This document shows, one piece after another, positions 44,345 to 56,900 of a DNA stretch of 64,000 nucleotides. The stretch is taken from the NCBI GenBank assembly GCA_012845835.1, contig JABAKD010000021.1, positions 62,001 through 126,000 on the forward strand, given 5' to 3'. The position numbers and the translations under genes were made by a program. Source of the DNA: Undaria pinnatifida (lineage: Eukaryota; Sar; Phaeophyceae; Laminariales; Alariaceae). The notes beneath the pieces are model-generated. The model saw nothing but the letters and a program-made list of their open reading frames with translations. It was not told the origin of the DNA and did no database searches. Each line of letters begins with the position of its first letter. The stretch's first letter is position 1.

Positions 44345-47110
44345 AGTGCAGGAGATCGGGTTTGTTCAATGCGTTTCTTCCTGACAGAGCTTGTCAGCGA
44401 AGCAACTATGCACTGCCTCAACTCGTTGAAAACAGCAGCAGTTAATGTTTTTTGCTATATTTTGGGTCTTTCGACCATGAGGTTGTTGATTAGGTTGACA
44501 CTGTGTGTCTGGCGGTACGAAGGTTTGGTCAGCGTACCGATTGCTGAACTCGCTGACACTGGGGTTAATAGCTCAACTCATTGGAACACCTATATATGAT
44601 GGCATGTTTTGGGTTGAGACCTATTAATAGAGCGTGGGGTCGTTGAACGGGTTGGCCTTTGTTGATGATAGATTTTCTGACGTGTGCTGCGATGAAGGTA
44701 TCAGAGTTTGGTCAAGGTATTTTTTACCGATAGAGCTCCTCCACTTGGGAATGATCTACTTCAAATAATTGGAATACACTCGTAAGTCATGTTTGGGTAT
44801 GGTTGTTTGTTTGAATACGATGAACGCCCACTCAGGTGCAGGTGGCTGACCGACGACATTCTTCAGAGGCTAGCACATAATCGTCGTGATTCGAGCTTGA
44901 GCACCACTGGTGATGAACTAGACGGTAGCGGATCACAAGACATGGGCTACCCTTGGGCCAGAAAAATGTACCTGGTATAGTGCAATGAACTGTACACAGT
45001 TCAGATGCGGATGAGAAGAGTGATTTCGGTGAGCAATCACTTCTCTTCTGCAAGCGCTCCTCTTCCGCATCGCCTCGTTCTCGAGGTACACAGTTAAGTT
45101 AGCTTGTACGGCCACATCCACCATACGCGATACAAAGGCCAATCTACGTGACCTCGTTCAGCACTTGAATCCTATGCACGTGACCCCAGTGACACGTTAC
45201 TTGGTGGAATATCGTGTCAAATGTGTGTCTTCTTCTATACTCAAAGCAAGCGACATTCAACCCGTGGTTGGACAGCTTACCCGAGCTTGCATAACGACCT
45301 GATCGCGCGGAGATTTACTCATCCAGTGCTCTCCATACACTTGATGACTATGTAATGAATATCTCTTTTGTGAAGTGGATCTCTTACGGGTCCTACCTTT
45401 CAATAGTCCTTCTTACATGAAGAAATCACATCAAATGTGTTCATCCTTAACCACCTCGTTACGCCTAGTCGAAAGCGTAAGTTTCAATCAAATATCGTGC
45501 CAGAGGGTTTCTTACTTTACTGCTCGGCTTGCTTGTACTGCACATTAATCTTTCGACGATCGTTCCAGCGCCCACCCCCTGTCGGCCGGTCATGTTTTCT
45601 CTAATAACGTTGCGCATGCCAGCTCTGACATTACGGTGGACGTCATGCTTGAAACGTCTGCTCAAATCTCCGAAATATAGTCTATATTATAAAAGTTGAA
45701 ATACACTCCAGCTGTGAGATCGAATATTTTTCGAAACTCATCTTTGCAAGCTGTGTGCGATACTCCGACCGCGCGTATTACGAGTTGTGTGTCCTCATTA
45801 GACTAAAGGATATAGGTCGGCGGCTTAATATATATATCGCTTCTGACTGCTTCTGTTCGAGTTCGGCAACACATGCTTCATGCTTTCGTTGTCTCTTTAT
45901 TGTCTAGCTTTCGTGCGACTAAGACCGTTCCTGCATCTGTCTACTCCTTGAGACGCTTCTTAAGGCAGCACTTAAGGTAGAAGTGATGCCATGCCGCCCG
46001 TTGGCGGTGAAGTCCTGGTGTCATACCTCATAACATTCCCTTCGGGAAGGGGTTGACTTGGTACTCTGGGGTCATCGCAAGCCGACGAGCGGTAGCACAA
46101 TCATTCCGACGACACGCGCAGGTTCGAGCTACATCAGTAGTGGTTTTGCACCTGATGTAGGCTTTGGTTACACCAGGTATGAAGTCCGACGACGTGTGTT
46201 CGATGGTTGCTTTGGGCGTGTCAACGCTATCGTGGTTCGATCTCCTGCCGCTGTGCACCAGACACACGCGCATACCCCGTGGCTACTGGCAAATGGCGAG
46301 ATATTAGAGCGCGACTGCCGTTGTACCGCTGCTGCTGCTGTTCTGCTTGCTGCTGTTCCGCTGTAATACTGAAGTGTGTTACTGATTACTTTGGTTGAGC
46401 GGTTAATTTTGCGCAAAAAAAAACACCGATGTTCTTCTCGATCGTATGCCCAAGATGACAGCACACACCCCACTCATATATACACAGAAGCGCACAGACA
46501 TACACACAGAAGCACCGTCCGTGCATGTCACCAAGGAATGCGGGCGTTGCTAGTCGTCGATTGCTAGGTCGTCGCAGACAACAGAGATGGTAAACCAATT
46601 GACTGATGATTGATCTACGGCGGCCGGGAAAAACACGGGTCGAGTTTGAATACCGAAATGCGAGAAGGGAGCGGGCCACATAATAAAAAAAAATGTGGGA
46701 TTTTTCAATGGGTCTGCTCGGTTAACAGCGAGGCGGAACGCTACCCCTTAAAAATAGAAGCACATCAGTTAGGTCGGATGTCTAGAGCACCACCACGGAG
46801 CCCCGCCGCGATCGAGACGTGCGTCGCAATGTACCGATGGGCGCCTTGCTTGCCCCACGGCCGAAAGCACCACAACAAAACCTCGGCCGCCAGAGAACAC
46901 CAAGCCATAAAAACAAAGTGCATATTGTTTTTGCATAAACATGTGTACGTATGGAACCCGTACCGCTCCCCCCCCGCACTCTCCCCCCCCCCGCCCATTT
47001 GAAGTAGAAATAGCGCTGAGCGAGTGGGAAACAAAATACTAAAAGGCCTTCCATCGCTGATCAATCCAACTAGTTTCTCCTGTCTGATCACGATATCAGC
47101 AAGAGCCCAG
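44345..47110. other. No supported gene; diverged repeats and a family R copy
   Basis: An imperfect tandem pair of about 190 bp around TTTGGTCA...TACCGAT lies at 44523 and 44708. The family R minus-strand copy is at 45682-45825. The frame 46028-46366 carries no domain. A CAC/ACA-rich tract lies at 46460-46515. Confidence 0.4.
45682..45825 (-). repeat. Family R, second part, minus strand
   Basis: Matches 40741-40887 with a small insertion (GACTAA) before AGGATATAGGTCGGCG. Confidence 0.85.
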
Positions 47111-47118
47111 ACTCGCCC

Positions 47119-47320
47119 GCATTCGGTGTGCGTTTGCTAACCTGTACGCGACAAGCTCCACACGAGACTGATTCCGGTGTGCTCGTTTCCAAGTTCTACC
47201 ATATACTCTGACCCGGATTCCCGACACAGGCAAGCCTCATTCTTACTTCAAACTAAACTTAGTTTTTTTCCGCCACTGTATTTTCGTGGGTTTACAGACA
47301 GACTTATCCTGTATTGTTTT
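47119..47320 (+). repeat. Dispersed repeat V, copy 1
   Basis: GCATTCGGTGTGCGTTTGCT through ATATACTCTGACCCGGATTC matches 51936-52140 at roughly 75-80 percent by eye. No coding capacity. It lies just downstream of the tyrosine recombinase remnant and may be its terminal region. Confidence 0.75.
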
Positions 47321-47622
47321 TGATTGGAATTGCGTTGTCACTGTGTTTTTCCTGGGTGATGGGAGAGAGATATCTCCCCTTCGCCAGATACACCCATCGC
47401 AACCTCCTGCGATCTCCTGTGTACCTCGCCCACACATAAACCGTCCCTCCCTCATATGATACCAGCCTGGTTCTCAACTATTACCGCCTACAGTCGTCTC
47501 GGGTGACCAAGCCTCAGAACGGTACCGTACCATTCGGCTCCTCCAACTCCGAGGTAACTTGATGCTGCTGTTGCCGTACACCAGTTGTCTTGTCCTACTC
47601 CGGCTGCATCTTCCCCCGGTTG

Positions 47623-48345
47623 TCAATCCTTCCCTTGGCTTGCCACGACTAGTTTAATAGACACCCTTATCGAATCCTCTACTTCGAGGTATGGTAATGT
47701 GCGTATGCGCTCGTAACGCATTGAGCCTCCACCGCCCTTCTTTCCGATCATTCGATCCGATATGCCTCCTTGGGCTGCGAGCGTGGTCGTTCCCCCGAAA
47801 CCCAACGAGCGCAGGGCGAACTCATTGGGGTTACGGTTGGACTTCGCCACTAACTCCATAATTTCTCGAAGAGCACGACCGTACCTCACCGCTGTTGAAG
47901 ACTTGCCACAACAATGCAAGAAAAGGGGGGCGTGGTCGGGGAGACTGGAGAAGCATGGCACCGACTCCAACACACGGGCGACGGTCCCGCCGTCCGCGAA
48001 CCCCATTCCGTATCCGCACGCATGCGCTTACAATCTGTACCAGGTCACACTTGTGTCCCTCAAAACGGATGTCTACCTTCTCGGTCCGTTGACATGGCAT
48101 ATATTCCAACTGCGTGCTGCTGGAGTGGAACACGGCCCCGCCCCGCATCATACCATGCACGCGGTGCGCCACCTCCGAGTCGACGGCAAACCTCTCGCCC
48201 GACGTTGCCCTCATACAATGACTCAGAAAAAAACGAAGCCAGCACACCTTCACCTCTATAACCCAGTGGGGTATCCGATTCCCCCCATTGAAGCATACCG
48301 AACAAGACCGGTAGAGGAACGCGGCGGGGAGTTCCCGCCGTCATG
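47623..48345 (-). pseudogene. Tyrosine recombinase (DIRS/Crypton-like), decayed
   Basis: Such enzymes cut and rejoin DNA through a catalytic Tyr to integrate circular element DNA. The N-terminal half of the core is in the frame 47831-48253 (RFFLSHCMRATSG with the first catalytic-type Arg, then VDIRFEGHKCDLV). The C-terminal half is in the frame 47623-48006 (REIMELVAKSNRNPNEFALR, then GGTTTLAAQGGISDRMIGKK and RVSIKLVVASQGKD). The frames are offset by one near 48010. The HxxR box is R-S-L-G here (47800-47811): His to Arg and Arg to Gly, each one base from the expected codons. The position of the nucleophilic Tyr near RYERIRT also looks altered. RT and RNase H of a DIRS element are not seen nearby. 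Repeat V lies beyond the C-terminus. Confidence 0.75.
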
Positions 48346-48980
48346 TGCTACCGGGATCGCAGACACGCACGCCCACACGTATACAACTCCCCTCCCCCCC
48401 GCATCCCCGTTCCCGTTCTCGTTCTCCTTCACAACACATGCTACGGCAGGATGCACCATTTTTCACGAAACTCCTCGCATGAGAAGCCATACAACTGACC
48501 CAAACCCAAACCCAAACGTATCAAGGTATATGAAAGAAAGAATGGAACCCGCTAGGCAAAGCCATGCCATCACATCACATCACGTACACTAGGCGTGCCA
48601 CAAGCTGTGCTTTACAGCAAGAATGCCCTTTTGAACCTATTGGGTAAAGGAGCGCGATGTTTTTCTTCAAACACAAACCAGACAGAAAAAACAATGCTAC
48701 CACCAGGGTAGCACGCCCCCCCCGCATACGCAGACACACCGACACACCCAAACACATGTGGAGCGCACACTGGGCCATGGGCCGTGGCCGGTAGCTCCAA
48801 TCCTACACCCCGATGGATTTACTGCACGGCATCGAATTTACGGAACGCCTTCAAATGAATACATTCGCCAGGTTACCTGGCGGGCGACATCTAACGGCAA
48901 ACTCAATTGATGCCCAGGCCTTGCTTCTGAATCGCTCGACTTCAACACGCCCGGTAACCCATTGACCCGCGAAAGATACA

Positions 48981-49286
48981 TCAAGACTGGCGACCAGGCT
49001 CGTACGAGCGAGTAGGGTTAGGGTTAGTGTTAGGGTTAGGGTTAGGGTTAGCGTTAGGATCTCGCCCGTGAAATTGTCGGGGCCTCCCCATCTGCCTCCG
49101 CCGCTGGTCGAACAGCACCTCTAGCCTGAAACGGCAGCTGCGTATTCCCTTCTCCGCATAGAACTCACCAGGCCCGCCCGCCGCTCCTCCTCCGAATAGG
49201 TCGATTAGGCCCGCTCCTCGGCTAGCGGCGGGACCTCCGCCGTCGCCACGCGTGGTTGCCGTGCCCCTTCCACGTACAATCGTCAC
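48981..49286 (-). pseudogene. Open frame reading through a telomeric tract
   Basis: A 101-residue frame with Gly/Arg-rich and then protein-like sequence (GPGEFYAEKGIRSCRFRLEV) ends by translating the telomeric tract as Asn-Pro repeats. No domain is recognised. It lies upstream of the recombinase remnant on the same strand and might be a piece of that element. Confidence 0.3.
49013..49058. repeat. Interstitial telomeric tract 4, TTAGGG orientation
   Basis: Seven units of GGGTTA with variants GTGTTA and GCGTTA. Opposite orientation to the tracts at 43 kb. Confidence 0.95.
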
Positions 49287-49424
49287 ATTACTTCCACGAC
49301 CGGTTTTCGTCCCCGGGCCCCGCCAGACCGCGGCATGCCGGCATTCCTAATTACCGACGGCATCCCGTCGCAGGAATGGGCGTGTCTTCGTGAATCATAC
49401 GGGGCAAGGGGGGGAAGGGGGTGT

Positions 49425-49945
49425 ACTCGTTAATGCATGCATGGCCGTAGTGGTATGACCGTATCTATTAGACCCTTGCATCCCTACAATGCCGGGACGG
49501 ACGACGTCCGGTTTTCACCGACCAGGCAGACATTGCTTGCACTAAGCGCGAAGCGCCGTGATTTGTTCGGCGGGTCGTGCGTAGGTTGAGCTGCATCCTA
49601 ATATTAATACTAAGAGCCGCTTGTGAGGCGGACTTGCATACTTCGCAGTATGGCTAACAGCTCCAATGAGTTAACTTAATTTCCGGTATGGCCACTTCCA
49701 GAGACAGCGATGGGGAGTACTATGTAAAGCCTCGTGGCTGTCTTTACCATAAACTCTAAGTGATACAGTGGTTCCCCTTGGGCAGATTTCTCCACCCCGC
49801 ACAAATGATCTAACTCGACCGCCAGCTGTGATTGACTGCCAAATAAATTAAGAAACGATACCCAGGTGGTCTAGCTCATGTAGTGAGCGGCATGTTTTAC
49901 AGTGTCGCTGCCAACCGACGCGAACCCAACCTGTATATAAAAGAG
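49425..49945 (+). repeat. Dispersed 500-bp repeat U, copy 2
   Basis: Full-length counterpart of 40260-40740. A poly-G run of 12 (about 49952-49963) follows, where copy 1 is followed by family R. Confidence 0.85.
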
Positions 49946-51930
49946 GCCATGGGGGGGGGGGGTAGGAAAAAACCCGCTCCAAGGGTGAGGGAGGAGCCCC
50001 ATCCCCCCGCGCCCCCGTAACGTTGACAGCTTTTTTTTCTATCCGAGCAACCAATGCCCAAAAAACAGGGAGGTAATATATAAAGAAAATTAGACGGAGC
50101 GAGGCGACGTGGGAGCGTCGTGCCTCCAATCGTACAACCAACTACTGTGATGGCGACCTCCGAACCGGTACTGCCTTGTCCCAAATGTGCTGACCAAACC
50201 GGCAGCCGCATGACCCCACGATACTCGCCGTGGGTCATGTGTGTCCCCGAGCACGGGAAAGCCCCCCCCGCACAAACGTCATTCGGGAAACAGGGGGATT
50301 CATAGGATAGGGCCCAACGCACCATATGCCTGGCTTCGTTATCCTGTATTAATGTGCTTCTTTGGTTGCTTGTGTTTCTCTGTCATATTTTTTCCATCCG
50401 TACCGTCCACTTCACGGACGGAATCGTAATCACGCGCCCACGCAAGGCGACTGACCGACTGACTGTCTCCTTTCAGTCGTACCAAAAGGGGGCACCCAAG
50501 TAACTCGTGCCGTTCGCCCTAAATGAGATTACGGCTCCAAACCTAACAGCAATGATCGTACAGGAAACCTTCTTCAGTGCGGAGCTTCCACTAAATCTGA
50601 ACATTAACGTAGGTCTGCGTCGATGATGGACAGAGCAACGGCTCACTATCAGTTGCTAACGAGGCTCCACAACCTCAGCCGCCAGGATGTGCATGAGATG
50701 CATCGCTAAGACGGAAACGAGCAGCGTGTAGAGTGTTTGCGAAAACCGCTCTGCGTAAGAATGCCCCTTCCAAAAAAAAAACATCCGAAATTAAGAAGGA
50801 TATGCGGTACTTTTCTAAAGAAAAGACAAAACGTACATTGGCGAAGGTAGGGTTTTATCGAAAACCGCGGTACGGTTTGGCTCTCCATTGCATGGGCCTA
50901 CAAGGCATCGAGCATTTGTCGGACGCAGCTCCAATCACTATCCACGGAGCATCTTCCTTGCCCGGCCCGCGCCACCAGCTGCCTGCCGTTTGCTCAGTGC
51001 TGTATCGACACAGCACAACAACAGCCGCTGAGAGCACACAGACTCGAGAGGTGTAGCTGGAGGATAACGCGAATGAGCGGTGTTGGGGTGTGCCAGCGGG
51101 CCGCTGCTAAGATGGTGCGTTCTCGCCCGTTTGCTATCGTGGAGAATGCGTCGGCTACTCGCACTGGTACTTGTGCGCTATGGTGGTATCATAGCCCGTG
51201 ACAACAGCACGGTGTATCACTGCAATTCTACCACACCGTGATAGCAGCAGCAGCAGCGGCGCTGTGTGAGGCCGCCACGGTCTACGTGTCGGGCGCCGGG
51301 CGTGCTCGGAGCGGAGCGCGCCTGCACGGTGGCGACGTACGCTGAGCGCAGCGGCAGCACCAGCAGCACATGGCGAGAAGAATGCGGAGCTGGTCTCAAA
51401 ATTGGAAAAAAAAAAAAAATAGAAGTTGTTGCCGGTTCCGGTGCTAAGAGCTGGTGCTGCTTGTTTTTGTTGCTGAAGCGGATGCTGCCGCTAGCTGCCG
51501 CTAGCTGTGTTGTTGCTTGCTGTGGTGGGATAGCGGTGGCGGCATTGCGGTGAACTCCGCCGTCGCCGCCGTTGCTTGGCAGCCGTCGCTACTCGAACCT
51601 GGCACGCTTTCTTAATTCTATTTTTTTTCTCTTTTGTTTGACCTTGTTGCCGCACATCTTCACTTCCCCTCTCAAGTTGGGAGGCATCCCCTGCACGATT
51701 TTGGAAAATTCCAACGCAAACACACCAATATACTGACGGGAAGGGAATTCACGATTTTTAGTGGAAGTGAAGTATTTTTCCGAAGACCACTTTTCGCAAA
51801 CACTTCCTTTCGCGCTCCGTGTCCTCTCGTGTGTTTGCCGCACTATGAGAACAGGCTCAAATGCCTGGCTTGGCTAGCCACTCCAGCAACTATCTCATGT
51901 CCGTTCAAATTATCAGCAAAATTCCCAAAT
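49946..51930. other. No supported gene
   Basis: Frames at 50733-51056 (Lys-rich start, no domain) and 51266-51553 (over an A14 run and CAG/GCC-rich DNA) are not convincing. A short imperfect hairpin (ATGACCCCACG/CGTGGGTCAT) lies at 50210-50240. Confidence 0.35.
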
Positions 51931-51935
51931 CTCTT

Positions 51936-52140
51936 GCATTCGGCATGCATTTGCTAACACGCACGCAACGAGCTCAACGCGAGACTGATCCCGGCGTGTT
52001 GGCTTTTAAGTTCTACTATATACTCTGACCCAGATTTCCGACACAGACATGTCCCATTCTCATTCTCACTACGAAACAAACGTCGCTTGGTCCGTAACAC
52101 TGTTTTGGTACGTTTATGGATAAACCTATCAATCATAGAC
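51936..52140 (+). repeat. Dispersed repeat V, copy 2
   Basis: Counterpart of 47119-47320, with TATATACTCTGACCCAGATT and ACACAGACATG blocks. Confidence 0.75.
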
Positions 52141-53985
52141 GTTTGGGCTATAACACAGATTTCCGTTCTGTAGAGAAAGAACGGTATTTTTGCAACAAAC
52201 AAAAGCGATATGTAGCCCCTGATAGAGAGTGTCAAGATTAAGTACTGCGTAGAAGGACGGGCGCACGGTTGCAGCTGAGATATAAAACCTCACGAGCACG
52301 AGACACTACCGTCGCTGTCAGGCTAGCAGCTAGCGCTGATGTTTTTTCAATCTGGGTCAGCAGGCCTACCAATAAAAAGTATAACGTCGGCAGTAGTGTA
52401 CTTTGCTTAAGCAAGCGCGTGGTATGGTAGTTGCTTACCTAAACTGTCAGAGGCTCCTGATCGGGGGTGGTCTGTACCTCGAAAGAACGCCTGCGAGAAG
52501 CAACTATATTGTAACCGGATGGGCAATCTCGTGGCCAAGGTACTATTAGGTACCTGGTACTCAGTCCTAACCCAAAAATACCTAAAGCATAAACGGTACT
52601 CTAACGGCAGTAGTACAACGGTACTAGTACAGTGCAGTACAGTGCATGTAGTACAGTGCATGTAGCACAGTGCATGTAGGGTAAATCCTTCGTTGAGGAG
52701 CACTTCAGTCAGACCGTTTCTTGCCAAAACGTGCTACTGTCGCAGCGCACGCGTCGGCACCTAAAAGCAGCGGGGGGGGGGGGGTTGTTGCAGCAAACAA
52801 CAGACGTAAAAGCCTACTGAGGAGTCGGAATCAGATTGGTCAATGGAGACTGCCTTGCGCACTTATAGAGACTGCCTTGCGCACTTTAGTTGGCCTTCGT
52901 ACGGTATTTAGCGAAGCGCCCGGCGTGCGCCTCCTCTATCTGGTCGAGAGACGTCTCCTCCGACTTCCTCGAACACGCAAATTAAAAGGAGTCCTGGCCA
53001 TTTTGGAAGCGGATAGAATGTTTTAAACCATTCTAATATCATCCAGCTCAAGATTTTTCGGTTGGTAAGACTAGGTATATCAGCTTGTCACGAAAACAGG
53101 TAGTTGGATATAGTATGGAGCCGTCTTAGAGCCTGGTTCAAGTGAAATGGCGAAAAGGATCTCCCCCACGAATGCCGCTCGAAATATCTAGCTAAAGGGT
53201 GAATAGGTCGTATCGTACGGACCCCCATGACCAGTGTAAGAGGGTGACGACACATGGCAAGCTTTTTTTATAACGGCCTCGGGCTGTCTCTTAGAACGAA
53301 ACTCGTATCGACCAGTGACAGGCCTTCAAAGTTTGCAAAAATATTCAGGCTGTTTTCCAAACGAGAGCGAAACTAACAATTGCGCCGCATTTTTTGTTTG
53401 ACCCGGTTGGAGGTACTCCAAGGCATGTCTTAATCTTTGGCGCGAAAAATCGAGTACCTGACCTGAGTATAGTCAATGTTAAGCAGACTAGAACGAAAAA
53501 ACTCCATCCTGCAGTAAAACCAAGTCATGTAAAGGATTCACGTATCTTACTCATTTTTCCCACGAAAGTCCAAATTTCTACCCCTGTTTTTAGAGATAGA
53601 CGCTGACATTTAGCACACGTGTTCTATATGCCCATGCCGACGCTTGGTCTCCGGGTTTTTTTCTGGTATTGCCGAAAATGGCTCGTCTATCGTGGTCCAA
53701 AACATCTACCAACTAACGAAAAATCAGGCAAAAAAAAACAAAAACGACAGGCGACGTCTTCGCAACGGCACATAGAAGACGTGTAAAACTTTCACGGTCT
53801 GAATCGAAAAAACGGCGTGGACATTCGCCGGGGAGTAAATGTCCGTCGTTTAAGTTGAAACAGCCTATATCAGTAGGGACATAGAAGACCATATACAAGT
53901 ACAGCAGAGGGTGTAGGTTAAATCACCTAAATTGGCTTGTCAGGGAGTGGTCTTCAAATAGGAACACCATTATACCGCCGTCGTT
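52141..53985. other. No supported gene; 15-bp repeats at 52620-52680
   Basis: GTACAGTGCATGTAG units occur about four times at 52620-52680. A poly-G run of 12 is at about 52772-52783. A 26-bp segment with CTGCCTTGCGCACTT is duplicated at 52848-52885. The frames 52721-53026 and 53394-53606 have no recognised domain. Confidence 0.4.
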
Positions 53986-53989
53986 AATG

Positions 53990-56900
53990 GAGTGCGTCGT
54001 GCCCTACTTGGTCGAAGACCAGCGTCCTCGAGTTCCTCCAAGGCCTGTAGTGGACGGGCCACCGTGTTCCTTCATGGAGTGCGGTGTGTCGTCGCTATAT
54101 GATCCATGGAGGAAGACTGCATCTCCCTATTAATACTATACTTCAACGCGCCCTTACATTTTGCATGCTCGAGAAAAAGGACAAAGGTCTTCCTTGCCAC
54201 AACAGAGAAAGCGCCAGGCATCTACACGCCGTACTTCGCGAAAGCCCTCGCAGGGAGTTTTCTCTGTCTGGCCGAAAAAGAGCTTCCGCGGATTCCTCCA
54301 ATGCCTACAGTGGGGCGGCGCCTGGCACTGTTGGACTGTTGGACGAGGGTGTCGCCTTCTTCACGGAGTGATTTTCGAAAAGATAGACGACACAAGAAAT
54401 GTCGACTGTCTCTTCGCAGCCACTCCACGAAGGAAAAAGGTATCCGTACTCAACCGGGTCAGTTCCCTGCCACCAAACGTGTTCGAGGAAAACCATGCAG
54501 CCTGCGTGTACTTCGCTGCACCCCTCCCCGCCTGCTGGCGCGTTAGCTTCCTTGCGTCGTATTTTAATTGTTTCGTTTTTCGTCTTGCACTTTCTCTAGT
54601 CGGGCGACTTCCGCGAAAACGTGAAATAAATAGGGGGCGTAGTATCGGATGAGGATGTCGTCTTCCTCGATAGAGTGTGCGTGTCGTCGAGACACAATGC
54701 ATCGCAGAAAACGATATCCTTAGCTGAACCTACCAGAAGCCCTTCCGATTCACGTGCTCACGGAAAGTCTAGGATACCTTTCCTCGGGTAAGTGGACGGT
54801 ATCGACTGGCCCATTGACGACCTCTCCATCGAGGAAGTTGACATATCCATCCAACACGACCAGGCGCCGTTCCACTTTACGTGTTCATGGTTACTTCCTC
54901 GTCGACGACCTCTCCATCCAGGAAGTTGACACGTTCATCCAACACTACCAGGCGCGGTTCTTCTTTACGTGTTCGGGCCACAGAGACTATGACGAATGCC
55001 TCCACGACGATGGGATCAGGCAAGGAAGACGAGTTAACACTTTCGGTGCACGAGTTAACAATCTATTCAATAACCAACCCCGAACTAACCAATAAAAAAT
55101 ATCAAACAACCGCCAAAAACCCTAAAACAATTTACATCCCCCTATCAATCACTATCCGCATCTAACATCGCCAGGCGTTCTTAGAGGAAGTCGAAAACGC
55201 CCTTTTTCGTCCAAATAGACAAACCGCAGACAAGTGCTCCGTGAAATACGACGCGTTTGTCACGTCTCCAATCTTCGCCTACGCGCTGTATTTCGCGAAT
55301 AGCCCATCTTGCGTATTCTCTATTCGGCAGAGAAAAGCTTCCTCGACATCCTCTGACATGGAAAAGGAAAGGGCGCCTGACGGTGGTGGATGAGAGTATC
55401 GTCTTGCGAAGAACATGAAATATGTCTTCCGCGACACACTCCACGCAGGAAACCGACATCCCGATCCAAACCGGCCAGGCTCCTGTCCACCGTACGTCCT
55501 GGAACAACAAGTCTATTGCCGTATTTGACAAGGCGCTCGTCTTCTGTTCTCTCTACCCGAACGAGGAAGAGCTATATCGACATCCCCCGACACGTAAAGA
55601 GAGCGGGCGGCTAGGGGTGCCGGATAAGAATGTGGCCTTCGTTAACGGATAGTGACGTGTCCCTATGCGGAACCCCATCTCGATATGCGATACATACAGC
55701 CTCCCTTCCATTTTACGTGCTGAAGATGTACGTATCGCATACGGATATCGCAATCCCACGTAGAGGCGCGTCACTCTCCGTGAAAAAAGGCAAATGTTCA
55801 TATCCGACATGTCCAACCGCCCTTTCACTTTGCGCGTTTGAGGATGTCGAGCTAGCTCTTCCTCGGTCAAATCGACTCAAGACGAACACTTCGTCGAAAA
55901 CCGGCGTATGTTTCCCTCTTGACCCTCGTTACACGCCGTAAAAGGCAAAGCGCTCGTTGAGAGCGTTTTTTCCATTTCGCCAAAAAAGAGCATACTCGAC
56001 ATGCTCTTTAGTTAGGAGAGGAAGCGCGCGCTTCCTTAGGGTTATTGTTGGCTCACATCCTTCCTTCATGGAATGCGTCGTCGCACAGGCAGCGGCCAGG
56101 CGGACAACCAAGGTGAAACGGAATCTGGCATTGTCGTACGTGGATATCGTCTCCCTTGATGGTGGTCGTGAAAGCAGTCGAGACACGTGTGTCGACTGCC
56201 TTCGCGACCATCACACCCTCGAGGGAAGACGATGCCTTCGTCCAACACTGACTGGCGCCCTTCCACTATAAACGCTCGAGGGAGTGACGCAAGGCGCCTA
56301 AATCCTCGGCGAAGCAGTCATCTTTGCGGTTTCTCCTCTTTACCGAGAAAGAGTTTCCTCCTTTTCCTCGCACATTAGAATGTTAACAACATTACAGTGT
56401 GGCACGACACGCTCCACGAAGGAAAACGAAAACAAGATCCAGAACAGCCCAACGCCCTTCCTACTAAACGTGCTAAAAAAAGTCGACCATGTCTTCCTCG
56501 CATAATTAATAGACTTCGTCGACTGTCTCCGTGACGACCACTTGCGCGAAGAGGGAAAAGCTTCAGGTTGAAAACCTGTCCTTCTGGCACACCATAATTT
56601 ATCGACTCTCCTCCCTGTTACTATCCGCGTGCAAACCATCCACGCGCCCGTCCACTTGGCGCGTTCGAATGACTCGAGGAACCCTGTCCTCGGCTAGAAT
56701 GAGAAACTGCAATACACCCACGCGCCGTACGTGGCAACGTGCTTGTCTTCAGTTTTCCCTGCACGGTCGAGGAAGAAATCCCTCTACTCCTTCGGAAAAT
56801 GTATGCTGGAGGGGCGTCTAGCAGCATTAGGATAACGTGTTCCGTCATGGAATGTGTGGTCAAGACACAATCGATGGTCTAAGATGACAACCTAACCCAA

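Noticed and set aside
54106..54652. Overlapping 146- and 163-residue frames as genes
   Set aside because: They lie in the inverted-repeat array and related frames occur on both strands at other units, so they are by-products of the repeat.
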